A stretch of 64,000 nt of DNA from Salinivenus sp. (GTDB lineage: Bacteria > Bacteroidota > Rhodothermia > Rhodothermales > Salinibacteraceae): the NCBI GenBank assembly GCA_018609755.1, contig JAHENZ010000022.1:1-64000 (forward strand). The letters run 5' to 3'. The position numbers and the translations under genes were made by a program. The notes below the pieces were generated by a model. It made no database searches. It was not told the origin of the DNA and was given only the letters and a program-made list of their open reading frames with translations. Within the stretch, counting starts at the first letter, position 1. Each line of letters starts with the position of its first letter. Below, piece by piece: positions 1 through 8,236 of this stretch.

Positions 1-1
1 C

Positions 2-301
2 TCGCTGGAGAACGCCCACGACGCACTTGCGGACGTGGAGGCCGCCGGTTCGGTCCTCCAACATCAGCTGGCCGAGCACGACATCGACGGGACGCCGGCC
101 GAGCTGGCAGACCTCACGCGTGGCGACTACCTCGACGACGGCCGAAAGCTCAAACGCGACGGAGACAAGGTGGTCGTCTGCTTCGGAAAGCACAGCGGCA
201 AAACGCTCCGTGAACTTCAGTCCGACCACGCCGACTACTTTGAGTGGATGTACGACACGATCGACGAACTCCGTCCCCACATCGACGACGCGTTGGGGTA
301 A
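2..301 (+). CDS. DEDDh-type exonuclease, C-terminal part (cut by window edge)
   Basis: The reading frame is open from the first bases, so the gene begins outside the window. The visible start reads SLENAHDALADVEA, which matches the Exo III block (HDAxxD) of DnaQ-like DEDDh 3'-5' exonucleases. The tail (VVVCFGKHSGKTLRE...YFEWMYD) resembles the small FGKHKGK...W domain found at the C terminus of ExoX-like exonucleases. It therefore probably belongs to a DNA polymerase III epsilon-like or ExoX-like nuclease acting on single-stranded DNA or RNA ends. The ORF track begins at an internal GTG (35), which is an artefact of the truncation. The catalytic DE and D motifs are not visible here, so activity cannot be judged. 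Confidence 0.75.
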   Translation, partial: SLENAHDALADVEAAGSVLQHQLAEHDIDGTPAELADLTRGDYLDDGRKLKRDGDKVVVCFGKHSGKTLRELQSDHADYFEWMYDTIDELRPHIDDALG

Positions 302-444
302 TCCCCTCAGAGGATCTTTACTTTGGACTCGGAGCATGACCGACCCGAATAGGCGCATGCGCATTTCGTACTGCGGATGTTGCGTCCCCCCCCATGTCCC
401 CTATGCCATAACCTCATGATTCCCAGACTTATGACTCTGCTTCA

Positions 445-894
445 ATGACGGAGACGACCATTCAGAATCAGCTGTACGACTGGTGCTCCGACAAGCGCCA
501 CCCGGTCACCATCGACAACTGCGGAGCCTGCACGATCGGCAAAGCGGACCTCTTGAGCGTGACGAAGGCTCGCCTCGTGCACGAGTTCGAAATCAAGTGT
601 ACAGTGGCCGACTACGAACGCGACTTCCAGGCCAAAGATACGAAGCACAAACGCCTGGGCCGCGCGGACAACCGCCTCATGTCGCTGCCGAACTACTTCT
701 GGTTCGCGACGCCGCCGGACCTGCTGGCGTTGGACGACCTCCCGGACTACGCCGGTCTCATGATCGTGGATGCGGACGGTTGCCACGAAGAAAAGCCCGC
801 CCCCCGCATTCACTCCGACAACCTCTCAGACAAGGACCGCCGCTACATCGAACGCGGCCTCACCCACCGGTATTGGAACCACCGCACCGACTAA
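445..894 (+). CDS. PD-(D/E)XK nuclease-like hypothetical protein
   Basis: This is a 149-residue protein of no firmly recognised family. Residues about 33-55 read KADLLSV...LVHEFEIKCTVADYERDF, which fits the D-Xn-(D/E)-X-K core of PD-(D/E)XK nucleases. The segment LPNYFWFATPPDLL...YAGLMIV resembles the second half of MmcB-like and phage-type members of that fold. Cysteines near the start (WCSDK, DNCGAC) could be structural. It lies 143 bp downstream of an exonuclease gene on the same strand, which is compatible with a DNA-processing role, although the gap argues against tight coupling. The nuclease assignment is inference from motif pattern alone. Confidence 0.6.
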   Translation: MTETTIQNQLYDWCSDKRHPVTIDNCGACTIGKADLLSVTKARLVHEFEIKCTVADYERDFQAKDTKHKRLGRADNRLMSLPNYFWFATPPDLLALDDLPDYAGLMIVDADGCHEEKPAPRIHSDNLSDKDRRYIERGLTHRYWNHRTD

Positions 895-980
895 CTACGT
901 CCGGCCGTAGCCTCCGCGCCCCAACTCCGCACTCCATACTCCCCATTCCACATTCCCAATTCGACACTCGACATTATCCG

Positions 981-1054
981 CACCCCTGCCTGGACTCGAA
1001 CCAGGATTTGCGGCTTAGGAGGCCACCGTTCTCTCCAGGTTGAACTACAGGGGC
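981..1054 (-). tRNA. tRNA-Arg (anticodon CCT)
   Basis: Read on the minus strand, the sequence folds as a complete 74-nt cloverleaf. It has acceptor GCCCCTG/CAGGGGT, D stem GTTC/GAAC, anticodon stem GTGGC/GCCGC with loop CTCCTAA (anticodon CCT at positions 34-36), T arm CCTGG-TTCGAGT-CCAGG and discriminator G. The first acceptor pair is G-U. CCA is not encoded, so it must be added after transcription. It decodes AGG, a rare codon in this GC-rich genome. The ORF-track proteins that cross it are spurious. Confidence 0.93.
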
Positions 1055-1063
1055 AGAATTTAC

Positions 1064-1351
1064 TCAGCTAGAGACGATTTCAATGTCGATGTCGTACTCG
1101 TCGGTCGTAAGCGTGATGGTCCGGTTCTCATTTGCAAGGCCATAGTCCTCGATGGCGTCGGGAAATGTCCCCTCCGGTGTGTCCATGTTGAAGAGGGCAT
1201 CGGCCACGACCTTCCAGTCCTGCGGCGTCAAGTGCACCGTGGCGCTGCGGCCTTCGGCCACCATCGGGGCATAGTCAAGCACCCGTTCCAGGTGGTTGAT
1301 CGCCTGCTTGATGTGCTTGTTCTCGGGGATGTCGGGATCGAGCTCGGACAT
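1064..1351 (-). CDS. small acidic hypothetical protein
   Basis: This 95-residue acidic protein (MSELDPDIPENKHIKQAINHL...) has no recognised domain. It has no signal peptide or membrane segment and is predicted to be mostly helical in its first half, with a strand-rich C terminus (RTITLTTDEYDIDIEIVSS). Composition (many D/E, few K) is typical of haloadapted cytoplasmic proteins. It is immediately upstream of tRNA-Arg on the same strand with only 9 bp between them, so they may share a transcript. The ATG start is followed by a compact frame with no competing overlapping ORF. Function unknown. Confidence 0.7.
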   Translation of the reverse strand: MSELDPDIPENKHIKQAINHLERVLDYAPMVAEGRSATVHLTPQDWKVVADALFNMDTPEGTFPDAIEDYGLANENRTITLTTDEYDIDIEIVSS

Positions 1352-1725
1352 GAACGAATGAAATAGAATCAGACAAGAAGGCTGATTGCTTCCGCTCTAC
1401 GAAGGGCCTCGGCGGCACGTTCCTCTGCCCCCTTCCGTACGGCCCGCGAAGAAAATGCCCGCCTGTCCATTGGTCCTGCAATTGCCACGACCCTCTGCGG
1501 AACGGTTTGCAGTGTACAGCCCACGGGACAGCCGTGCCCCCAGCCCTCGCGGGGGGCTCTGTGGATCCCGCGGTATGAGGCTTCGCTGTAAGATTTCCTC
1601 GCCTCCTGAGATGAAAGATTGCCGAAGGCACCTCTGCCTGTCCCGGTGCCCAACAGACCTCAGGCTGCGTTTTCGGTGCAGGCTTTGTATTCTCTAGTGC
1701 GTTCTCCAACACCACGTATATCCCC
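1352..1725. other. hairpin-rich intergenic region, possible structured RNA
   Basis: This 374-bp stretch lies between a minus-strand small gene and thyA. Several ORF-track lines cross it, but none has halophile-like composition or a recognisable domain. It is dense in perfect hairpins: CACGG-GACAG-CCGTG (1522-1536), GCCCCC...GGGGGC (1536-1557), AGATTGCC-GAA-GGCACCT (about 1616-1633) and GAAGGG...CCCTTC near 1400-1436. I compared it by eye with RNase P, tmRNA and SRP consensus blocks and found no convincing match. A 6S-like or other regulatory RNA is possible, and the strand is undecided. Confidence 0.3.
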
Positions 1726-2616
1726 ATGCGGTCCTATCTCGATTACCTTCAGGACATCCTCGACAATGGGACGAAACACGCCGACCGCACCGGTACCGGC
1801 ACAATTCGCGTGTTTGGGCGACAGCTCCGGTTCGACCTCACGGAGGGCTTTCCCCTCCTCACGACGAAACGGGTCTGGATGCGGGGGGTGACGGAGGAGT
1901 TGCTCTGGTTCCTGCGGGGCGAAACCAACATTCAATCGCTCGTCCAGGCAGACGTGTCCATCTGGACCGATTGGCCCCTGCAGCAGTATCGGGAGGCGAC
2001 CGGTGCCGACATCTCGCAGGAGGCGTTCGAGAAACAGATTGCGGAGGACGATGACTTTGCCGAGAAATGGGGCGACCTTGGACCGGTCTACGGCAAACAG
2101 TGGCGCGATTTTGCGGGGCCCGAGCGCCGGGTGGACCAGATTGATCGCCTGGTGGAGGGGTTGCGCGAAGACCCACAGTCCCGCCGTCACGTCGTGAGCG
2201 CGTGGCACCCGGCGCAAGTCGACGACATGGCCCTGCCGCCCTGCCATTATGCTTTCCAGTGCTTCGTGGAGGAGGGACCCCCTGGATCTCCCGACCGGCT
2301 GTCGCTACTGTGGCAGCAACGCTCCGTGGACAGCTTCCTGGGCCTGCCGTTTAACATCGCCAGCTACGCTTTGCTCACGCACATGCTGGCCCAGCAGGCC
2401 GACCTCACGCCCCACGAGCTCATCTTCCACGGCGGCGACTGCCACATCTACCAGAACCACGTGGAACAGGTGAAGGAGCAATTGACGCGCGAACCGTACG
2501 AGCGCCCCAGGCTCCGACTCCACCCCCAGGACGCACTCGACAACTACACACCCAACGACGTCAACATTGAGGACTACGACCATCATCCGGCCCTGAGCGC
2601 CCCCATCGCGGTGTAG
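1726..2616 (+). CDS. thyA: thymidylate synthase
   Basis: This gene encodes the folate-dependent methylation of dUMP to dTMP (5,10-methylene-THF as donor). The 296-residue protein has the ThyA hallmarks in order: DRTGTGT near residue 21, the FPLLTTKR phosphate-binding segment, WFLRGETN, the active-site block LPPCHYAFQ with nucleophile Cys173, the RS..D.FLGLPFNI folate/dUMP block and the C-terminal HPALSAPIAV. Length is slightly above the usual 264 because of an insertion around residues 85-125 (EATGADISQEAFEKQ...), a feature shared with the longer ThyA subtype. The ATG start directly opens the conserved N terminus (RSYLDYLQDIL). No folate partner (folA) follows it here. Confidence 0.97.
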   Translation: MRSYLDYLQDILDNGTKHADRTGTGTIRVFGRQLRFDLTEGFPLLTTKRVWMRGVTEELLWFLRGETNIQSLVQADVSIWTDWPLQQYREATGADISQEAFEKQIAEDDDFAEKWGDLGPVYGKQWRDFAGPERRVDQIDRLVEGLREDPQSRRHVVSAWHPAQVDDMALPPCHYAFQCFVEEGPPGSPDRLSLLWQQRSVDSFLGLPFNIASYALLTHMLAQQADLTPHELIFHGGDCHIYQNHVEQVKEQLTREPYERPRLRLHPQDALDNYTPNDVNIEDYDHHPALSAPIAV

Positions 2617-2688
2617 AATACGACCGTCTGCCCGTGAGATGTGAGAACCTCCCCATTGAAACTGATCAGGAATCCGCCTTCTCCTCTC

Positions 2689-3144
2689 ATGCCTTCCCCC
2701 GAATTGCCCGATAGAAACGCGTCTGAGCCTTTAGAAAAGAGCCTCCTCCCAAGCGACGCTCCCGACCCGTTTCCCCTCCTCGCCGAAGCCGCCTCACGCG
2801 TCCTGCGACGGCGCTTCCGGATCGTGCTCTTGATTCAGAGGACCTACGAGCGGATGCTGGCGCACTCCGACGTGCTCTCGGCCGTGTGGAAGGACCTGAA
2901 GACGATGCTGCGACTGGTACTCCGGTGGGGGAGTCGATCGTACCGGCAGGTGTCGTGGACGCCACTGGTTCTCATCGTCGGCGCGCTTCTGTACTTCGTC
3001 GTGCCGGTAGACCTGGTGCCGGACACCCTCGGAGCCCTCGGATTCGTGGACGACGTGACGGTCATCTCGACGGTCGTCCGACGCGTCCGGCACGAGCTCG
3101 ATCGCTTCCGCCGCTGGGAAGAAACCGCTGCTCTCCCAGAATAG
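2689..3144 (+). CDS. DUF1232 / YkvA-family membrane protein
   Basis: The C-terminal part LYFVVPVDLVPDTLGALGFVDDVTVISTVVRRVRHEL is the DUF1232 (YkvA) signature, a small helical membrane-associated domain with a DLxPD motif and no established biochemical function. One hydrophobic segment (TPLVLIVGALLYFVVPV) is visible, and the N-terminal 40 residues are Pro/Ser-rich and probably disordered. The ORF track begins at a GTG 48 bp upstream (2641). I prefer the ATG at 2689 (MPSPELPDRN), which avoids an unlikely extra leader. It follows thyA on the same strand after about 70 bp. Confidence 0.85.
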   Translation: MPSPELPDRNASEPLEKSLLPSDAPDPFPLLAEAASRVLRRRFRIVLLIQRTYERMLAHSDVLSAVWKDLKTMLRLVLRWGSRSYRQVSWTPLVLIVGALLYFVVPVDLVPDTLGALGFVDDVTVISTVVRRVRHELDRFRRWEETAALPE

Positions 3145-3471
3145 GGCCTGCATGCGGATCGTACCTCCCGTACTCATGACGCTCTCATGCCCTCTCGCCG
3201 GAAACCGGGCACGGCTACGCCTTCTGTCTCCCCAGCACTCAGCACGAGACAATGACGCTACAACTGATTCTCGCCCTCGTCGCCGGCCTCCTCACCGGGG
3301 CCCTCATCGCCTGGTACCGCCGATCTGCAAATGATGAGTAAAGCGTGACACGTGAGTTCTTCCCTTCTACTACCCCCACACTCCCACACGCACACACATT
3401 TTCCGGCAGAACAGAGAGAAACGAGCAAAAGAGCCACCACCGATAGGCCGAAGCCGTCTCCTCCAAGCCGC
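3145..3471. other. intergenic region, mostly featureless
   Basis: Apart from the microprotein candidate at 3252-3341, this gap holds a low-complexity CCCACACTCCCACACGCACACACA tract near 3366-3400 and no recognisable gene, RNA or terminator. The track ORFs on both strands here have arginine- and serine-rich shadow composition. Confidence 0.5.
3252..3341 (+). CDS. possible 29-residue single-span membrane microprotein
   Basis: An ATG-initiated ORF too short for the track reads MTLQLILALVAGLLTGALIAWYRRSANDE and stop. It is a clean hydrophobic segment of about 20 residues followed by a positively charged stop-transfer and an acidic tail. The sequence resembles the N-terminal membrane anchor of RmuC-type proteins (LLALLxGLLxGALxAW), but nothing of the RmuC body follows. 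It could be a genuine small membrane protein or the remnant of a larger gene. No clear ribosome-binding site is present, which is usual in this group. Confidence 0.35.
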   Translation: MTLQLILALVAGLLTGALIAWYRRSANDE

Positions 3472-3720
3472 CTACGGCACGATCTGCTCCCCATCTTCGT
3501 CCGTCAAGATCAGAGCATCCACCGGACAGATGGCAGTCGCCTCCTCCAACCGCCCGGCATCGATGTCCGGGGTCTCGTCCTGAAAGTCGACAATGTTTTC
3601 CTGGTCAATGACAAAGATCTCGGGGGCCAGATTGGTGCAATTCCCCGACCCAATGCAAAGTGTGCGGTCAATTCCCACCGTCATGCCACTGATCTCGCGC
3701 TCGCGGTAGTCGTCGTCCAT
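3472..3720 (-). CDS. small ferredoxin, probably [3Fe-4S] type
   Basis: This 82-residue acidic electron-transfer protein has Cys motif CIGSGNC (C-X5-C) and a distal CPVDAL. The usual central cysteine of a C-X2-C-X2-C cluster motif is Gly/Ser, leaving three cysteines, which is the pattern of [3Fe-4S] ferredoxins that serve P450s and other oxygenases. A [4Fe-4S] cluster with an external ligand cannot be excluded. The start could also be the internal Met13 (MTVGIDRTLC), which fits the family better and would remove an N-terminal MDDDYREREISG extension. No P450 or reductase gene lies nearby, so its partner is unknown. Confidence 0.85.
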   Translation of the reverse strand: MDDDYREREISGMTVGIDRTLCIGSGNCTNLAPEIFVIDQENIVDFQDETPDIDAGRLEEATAICPVDALILTDEDGEQIVP

Positions 3721-3859
3721 TCGTCTACGAAAAGATTACTAGGGAGAAATCCGTTGAAAATCGATGTCTCCCACGATACGTCGGGAGACGCGTTCCAGGG
3801 TGGCGCATTCCAAAAAGGGACGTTACAACCCGAAGAGAAGCACTTCTCAAGAGGCCGCT

Positions 3860-5815
3860 TCACTCTGAAGAGTCTCCCTCCGAACGGCTCTCGAGTTCTC
3901 GCTCCTTCGCCAACGAATCGTCCAGGAGGTTACCGGCAATCTGGATGAAGTCGCGCTCGGTGATGATGCCGACGAGCCGTTCCTCCCGCACCACGGGCAG
4001 CGCTCCGATCTGATGCTCGCGCATCATCTCGACCGCCTCCAGCGTCGCCCGCTCCGGCGAGACCGAGATGGGATCCTCGACCATAATTTCTTTCACCGGA
4101 ACGCCGCCCTCCGGCACCTCCGTCCGCTCGGCCATGTGCCGCAGCAGCGTCCGATGGCTCACGAGTCCCACCAGACGGTGCTGCTCATCTTCGACCAGCA
4201 CGTGGCGGATGCGCTGCCAGTCCATGAGTCGCGCCACAAACTCGATCGACTCCTCCTCGTGGACGGTAAACAGCTCAGTCGTCATGTAGTCTTCGACGTT
4301 GGTGTCCTTCATGCCCGTAGGCGTGTAGCCCTCTTCGAGAGCAGCCAGAGACCACTCGTGAACGGGCGCTCCCTCCTTCTGCCGTTCGACCATGCCGCGC
4401 GTGAGGGCGCCGAGCCGCTCCGCCCGCGACCCGACACCTTTCATTCGAGCCATAGAGTCGAGCTGCCACTGGGCCCCCGTCTGTTGCGTCTCCACTCGTT
4501 TCTGGATGATGCCGAGGTACCGCTCGATGTCAGAGTCGCTGATGTCAGAGTTGCGGAGGCCCGACTCTGCGCGAGGCAACAGCGTGTCGAGGATGAGCTC
4601 GTGGGCCGGCCGCTTCGAGCCGTCGAGCCACGTAAACTGTGAGGCGAGGCCGTTGCGCGCCGCCGCAATGAAGTTGTGACGGGCGTCGTCGAAGTCCATG
4701 TCGCGGGATACGTCCTGGTACTCGTCGGCCAGCCCCGCCACGAGGCCGTACCAAAAGACGGCATTGGCAATCTCGTCGATGACGGTGGGGCCGGACGGCA
4801 GCACGCGGTTCTCGATGCGGAGGTGGGGCTTGCCGTCCGTAATCCCGTAACAGGCCCGGTTCCAGCGGTACACGGTGCCGTTGTGGAGCTGGAGTGCCAT
4901 GAGGTTGGGCACCTTCCCTTCCTCCAGCATCTCCAGCGGCTGCTCGTCGAGCTCTGTGGTGAGCAGCACCCGGAATCGGGAAATGTCCTCCTTGAAAATC
5001 TCCAGCACGGACTCGTCCACCCAGTCACTGCCGAAGTGCACGCGCGGACGCATCTCCCGGAGATACAGGTTGCTGGAACGGGTGTCCACGGCCTGCTGGA
5101 AGAGGGCGATGCGGGTTTCCCGCCACAGACGCTTGCCGAAGAGGAGAGGCGAATTGGTTCCCGCCGCCAGGCAGGGCGCTGCCACCACCTGCGCGATGTT
5201 GTAGTAGCGCGGAAACTCCTCGGGCGACACCTGGAAGTGGGTCTGGAAGCTCGTGTTACACCCTTCCAGCATGATGGAGTCGTGCTTCAGGAAGAGCTCG
5301 TCGACCCCCCGTATCTGGTACTGGCCCGGCCCTCCTCGAAGTCGGCCCAGCGCGTCGTTGAGCGCATAGTAGCGAGGCCGAGGCGTCATGTAATCGAGGG
5401 CAAAGTCCGACAGGTGCGCCGTCGGGAGGATGCCGGTCATGGCAATGTCGCCGCCCACCTCCTGCGTGAGCGCCCGCACCTTCTCGATGAGCCCCCCCGT
5501 GGCCTGCTCCATCTCCCGGAAGCAGTCGCCTCCGTATTTGAGCGGGTCCATGTTGAACTCGATGTTGAACTTCGTGAGCTCCGTGACGATCCGCTCGTCG
5601 GTGTTGCGCTCCAGCACCTCCTCGATGATGGGCGCTGGCGCCCCCCGCTCGTCAACCATAAACAGTTCCTGTTCGGCCCCAATTCGCCGCACGCCGGACT
5701 CAAACATGTCCTCGTGCAGCATCAATTCCAGAGCCCGAACATCCTGAATCAGATGGTTCGTAAATTCCCGCAGAACGGACGGATCCGCGTCTCGGTGTAC
5801 GTTGTGCTCACCCAT
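3860..5815 (-). CDS. GCS2-family glutamate-cysteine ligase-like enzyme fused to tandem CBS domains
   Basis: This 651-residue protein has two parts. Residues about 30-400 match the GCS2 carboxylate-amine ligase fold: IGAEQELFMVD near residue 46, the MTPRPRYYALND block, EGCNTSFQTHFQV and a conserved RxEnRvLPSGPTVIDE segment. Residues about 505-630 form two CBS domains (VEDYMTTELFTV... and VKEIMVEDPISV...GIITERDF). The first part suggests ATP-dependent ligation of an amine to a carboxylate (gamma-glutamylcysteine synthesis in the best-known relatives). The CBS pair probably senses an adenine nucleotide or AdoMet. The track ORF begins 216 bp earlier with an implausible leader; the ATG at 5815 (MGEHNVHRD) was chosen. 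Substrate is unproven. Confidence 0.85.
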   Translation of the reverse strand: MGEHNVHRDADPSVLREFTNHLIQDVRALELMLHEDMFESGVRRIGAEQELFMVDERGAPAPIIEEVLERNTDERIVTELTKFNIEFNMDPLKYGGDCFREMEQATGGLIEKVRALTQEVGGDIAMTGILPTAHLSDFALDYMTPRPRYYALNDALGRLRGGPGQYQIRGVDELFLKHDSIMLEGCNTSFQTHFQVSPEEFPRYYNIAQVVAAPCLAAGTNSPLLFGKRLWRETRIALFQQAVDTRSSNLYLREMRPRVHFGSDWVDESVLEIFKEDISRFRVLLTTELDEQPLEMLEEGKVPNLMALQLHNGTVYRWNRACYGITDGKPHLRIENRVLPSGPTVIDEIANAVFWYGLVAGLADEYQDVSRDMDFDDARHNFIAAARNGLASQFTWLDGSKRPAHELILDTLLPRAESGLRNSDISDSDIERYLGIIQKRVETQQTGAQWQLDSMARMKGVGSRAERLGALTRGMVERQKEGAPVHEWSLAALEEGYTPTGMKDTNVEDYMTTELFTVHEEESIEFVARLMDWQRIRHVLVEDEQHRLVGLVSHRTLLRHMAERTEVPEGGVPVKEIMVEDPISVSPERATLEAVEMMREHQIGALPVVREERLVGIITERDFIQIAGNLLDDSLAKERELESRSEGDSSE

Positions 5816-6018
5816 AATAGTCGATCGTGCTGTCGTCAGAGTAAGTGCAGTCCAAACGGACGAAGCGCTTCCGTCCGTCCTTTCGAACGAAAATTGTGGT
5901 TTCCCAAACGGAACACGCCCCCCACCTCTTTCGGCACACGGTCGCCTCTGATCCCAGGCATCCCACGAAGAAAGGGGAGAGAAGAAGGGAATATAATTAA
6001 ACTTCTGCAAACCAACCC

Positions 6019-6188
6019 AGTGACCTTGCACAACGACTCTGGCGGTTTTGAGCGTCGGGTCCCTGACGCCCCAATCGTCAGCGTTTGCCGGCAGCGGTCG
6101 ATCCCGAGCATATTCCGCGCAGGAGAGACAGACGGAAACAGCGTCACGATCTCTGCGATTTCTCGCGCTTCAGTTGTGCAAGCCCACT
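6019..6188 (-). repeat. interspersed repeat R1, copy 1 (inverted relative to copies 2 and 3)
   Basis: This 170-bp element is about 90% identical by eye to the copies at 12475 and 41117. Its ends are imperfect inverted repeats, AGTGGGCTTGCACAAC and AGTGACCTTGCACAAC (14 of 16 matching). The interior contains the strongly conserved CGGAATATGCTCGGGATCGA. No transposase is encoded, so it looks like a non-autonomous, MITE-like element. I could not define a target-site duplication. Confidence 0.85.
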
Positions 6189-6194
6189 AGCGAA

Positions 6195-6338
6195 GAGACT
6201 GTTTTGGTTTCTGAACCAAGGTTCCCCCAACGTCGCTCCCCCTTAGACTACAGACAAGCAGTACACGTGTGGGCGAGACTATCTGTTGATTTCAACCATC
6301 CCGCAGTCGTCAGGAGATCGTCAAATCAAAACAGTCTC
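6195..6338. repeat. interspersed repeat R2, copy 1
   Basis: This 144-bp element is bounded by near-perfect 16-bp terminal inverted repeats, GAGACTGTTTTGGTTT at the left and AAATCAAAACAGTCTC at the right (one mismatch). A related copy with the same ends lies at 12080-12241. It encodes nothing recognisable and looks like a non-autonomous insertion element. Confidence 0.75.
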
Positions 6339-6438
6339 CAAGAACGGGATCGGGCATGCAATCGCAGAAACCTCGGGATTGACACCACCGTTCAGATCGA
6401 TTGGGCACTTAACTGTTTCTTGATTGCCGCACCGTAGG

Positions 6439-8187
6439 ATGATTGCTGACCAGAGGCATGCGTGGACGAGATGGGGTTCCCTCCTTGGGCTCGTTGCAGG
6501 ACTGGTGCTTGCAGGCGCCCTGCTTTCCCGAGCGACTGCTCAGCCCGCTCCGTCTCCCGACCTCTCCGATCAAAAGGCTCAGAAGCTTTTCGTTCAGGGC
6601 CTCACGCAGTCCTATTTGGAAGATTATGAGGAAGCCATCTCACTGTTTGAGAGCGCCCTGGAGGTGTCCCCCCAGCAGCCGGCCATTCTCAGTGCCCTAT
6701 CGGAGGCAGAAGCCGGTCGGAATAATGTAACGTCCGCTATTTACTACGCCCGACAGGCCCGGACGAATGCCCCCGACGAGCCGTACTATTATCACACCCT
6801 TGCAGACCTCCTCCGGGTGGCTGACCAGCCGGCGGAGGCCATGGACGTCTACCGGTCGCTGCTCTCTCGCTTTCCCAATGATCGGGACGCTCGTCTGGCT
6901 CTCGCCCGTCTCCAGAAAGAGAGCGGCGCTCCCCGAGAGGCCCTGCGCACCTACGAGACCCTGCTGGAAACGACGGAGCATCCGCAACCGCAGGCATACG
7001 CTGAGATGCTGGCCCTCTACCACGAGGTGGGCAACGAAGAGGGGCTCGAGCGTACGCTGAAGGCACTCATCGACCTCCGACGCAATACGTCCCGCTACCG
7101 TGAGCTACTGGGGCAGCTGTACACGCAGCAGGACCGATACAATGACGCCATTCCGCTCTTTGAGGCCTTGCTTCAGGAGCGTCCGAGCAATCCCCGTCTC
7201 CTCAGTCGCCTGAAGATGCTGTATACCGAGACCGGAAAATCGCAGAAGGCGCAGACGGTTGGGGCCACCGCTTCGACCACCACCGCTCCGTCTCAGCTCG
7301 TCGCCCGCGCCCGGTCCTTTTACAATCAGGCCTCTTCGTCCGACACGGCCACGGTTCAGTCCGCCGTAGAGCTGCTTCAACGCGCCCTGAAAACGGCGCC
7401 TACGCAGGTCGAGGCTCTCGACCTGCTGGGGACGATTTACTTCGAGCAGGGACGCTATGAAGCGGCGGCCCCACTTTTCCAGCGGGCGATTAACGAGAAC
7501 CCTCGAGACCCGAGCCGCTGGCGATATGCGGCAACAGCGCATCTCCGGGCCGACTCTCTCCGGCAGGCCGCTACGATGGCCGAAGAGGGACGACTGCTCT
7601 TCCCGGGCCGCTACGACCTCACGCGGATTGAGGCCTTCTCTCGCCTCCGTCTCGGGGAGGTCGAAACGGCGCTGTCTCGCTTCCAGGAGGCCCGCTCGCA
7701 AATGGACAGTTCGACGGTCTCCGCCGCCGAGCGCGCTGAGTTCCACGCCGGACGGGGGCACGCCCACCAGCGGCTCGGCCACGTTCAGAAGGCCCACGCC
7801 GCGTACGAACTGGCCCTCCGTCTCGACGCCCAAGCCCCCATGGCCCTGCGACAGTATCCGTACAGCCTTGCGCAGCAATCGGACCGCCTGGATCGTGCCC
7901 TGGAATTGGCACAGCTGGCGGTTGACGTACTCGGCGCCACCCCTGAAACTCTCGACCACCTTGGCTGGGTCTACTTCAAGCGCGAAAACTACTCGGAAGC
8001 CGAGGCCGTGTATGAGAAGGCGCTCGCGTCCGGAACGGTGAGCGCCCAGTTGTACGAGCATTTCGGCGACGTACAGCACGCCCTCGGCAACGAGTCACGG
8101 GCCCAGGCGTACTGGAAAAAGGCGCTCGACCGGGCCCCCGACCGGGGATCGGTCCGGCAGAAGCTCAATTCGAGCCCGCAGAGCTAA
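6439..8187 (+). CDS. TPR-repeat envelope protein
   Basis: This protein of about 582 residues opens with a signal/anchor segment (LLGLVAGLVLAGALLSRATAQ) followed by a chain of tetratricopeptide repeats. Examples are LDLLGTIYFEQGRYEAAAPLFQRAINENP and LDHLGWVYFKRENYSEAEAVYEKAL. TPR arrays make protein-binding superhelices. The signal sequence places it in the periplasm or at the outer membrane. It is followed at 49 bp by the DUF4292 lipoprotein and then the EnvC-like protein, an arrangement seen in other Bacteroidota, which suggests a role in envelope or lipoprotein trafficking. The track start is a TTG; the ATG at 6439 (MIADQRHAW) is preferred. Confidence 0.88.
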   Translation: MIADQRHAWTRWGSLLGLVAGLVLAGALLSRATAQPAPSPDLSDQKAQKLFVQGLTQSYLEDYEEAISLFESALEVSPQQPAILSALSEAEAGRNNVTSAIYYARQARTNAPDEPYYYHTLADLLRVADQPAEAMDVYRSLLSRFPNDRDARLALARLQKESGAPREALRTYETLLETTEHPQPQAYAEMLALYHEVGNEEGLERTLKALIDLRRNTSRYRELLGQLYTQQDRYNDAIPLFEALLQERPSNPRLLSRLKMLYTETGKSQKAQTVGATASTTTAPSQLVARARSFYNQASSSDTATVQSAVELLQRALKTAPTQVEALDLLGTIYFEQGRYEAAAPLFQRAINENPRDPSRWRYAATAHLRADSLRQAATMAEEGRLLFPGRYDLTRIEAFSRLRLGEVETALSRFQEARSQMDSSTVSAAERAEFHAGRGHAHQRLGHVQKAHAAYELALRLDAQAPMALRQYPYSLAQQSDRLDRALELAQLAVDVLGATPETLDHLGWVYFKRENYSEAEAVYEKALASGTVSAQLYEHFGDVQHALGNESRAQAYWKKALDRAPDRGSVRQKLNSSPQS

Positions 8188-8236
8188 CCGGTTCGTCCCC
8201 TCCTCGTCCTCCTCTTTCCCCGTTGCGTACGCATCT

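Larger units (their letters stand above)
5816..6438. other. long intergenic region occupied by repeats R1 and R2
   Basis: There is no gene in these 620 bp. The left 200 bp should contain the promoter of the GCS2-CBS gene. The rest is filled by one copy of repeat R1 (6019-6188) and, six bases further on, one copy of repeat R2 (6195-6338). The track ORFs here (for example 5836-6147 and 6048-6437) are translations of the repeats that reappear wherever R1 occurs. Confidence 0.7.

Noticed and set aside
1352-1725. RNase P RNA, tmRNA or SRP RNA in the structured region
   Set aside because: The universally conserved blocks (GAGGAAAGTCC, tmRNA tRNA-like ends, GGAAGGAAGCAGC) could not be found convincingly on either strand.
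4676-6190. 504-residue plus-strand ORF
   Set aside because: It is antisense to the GCS2-CBS gene and runs through repeat R1; basic composition unlike the acidic real proteins.
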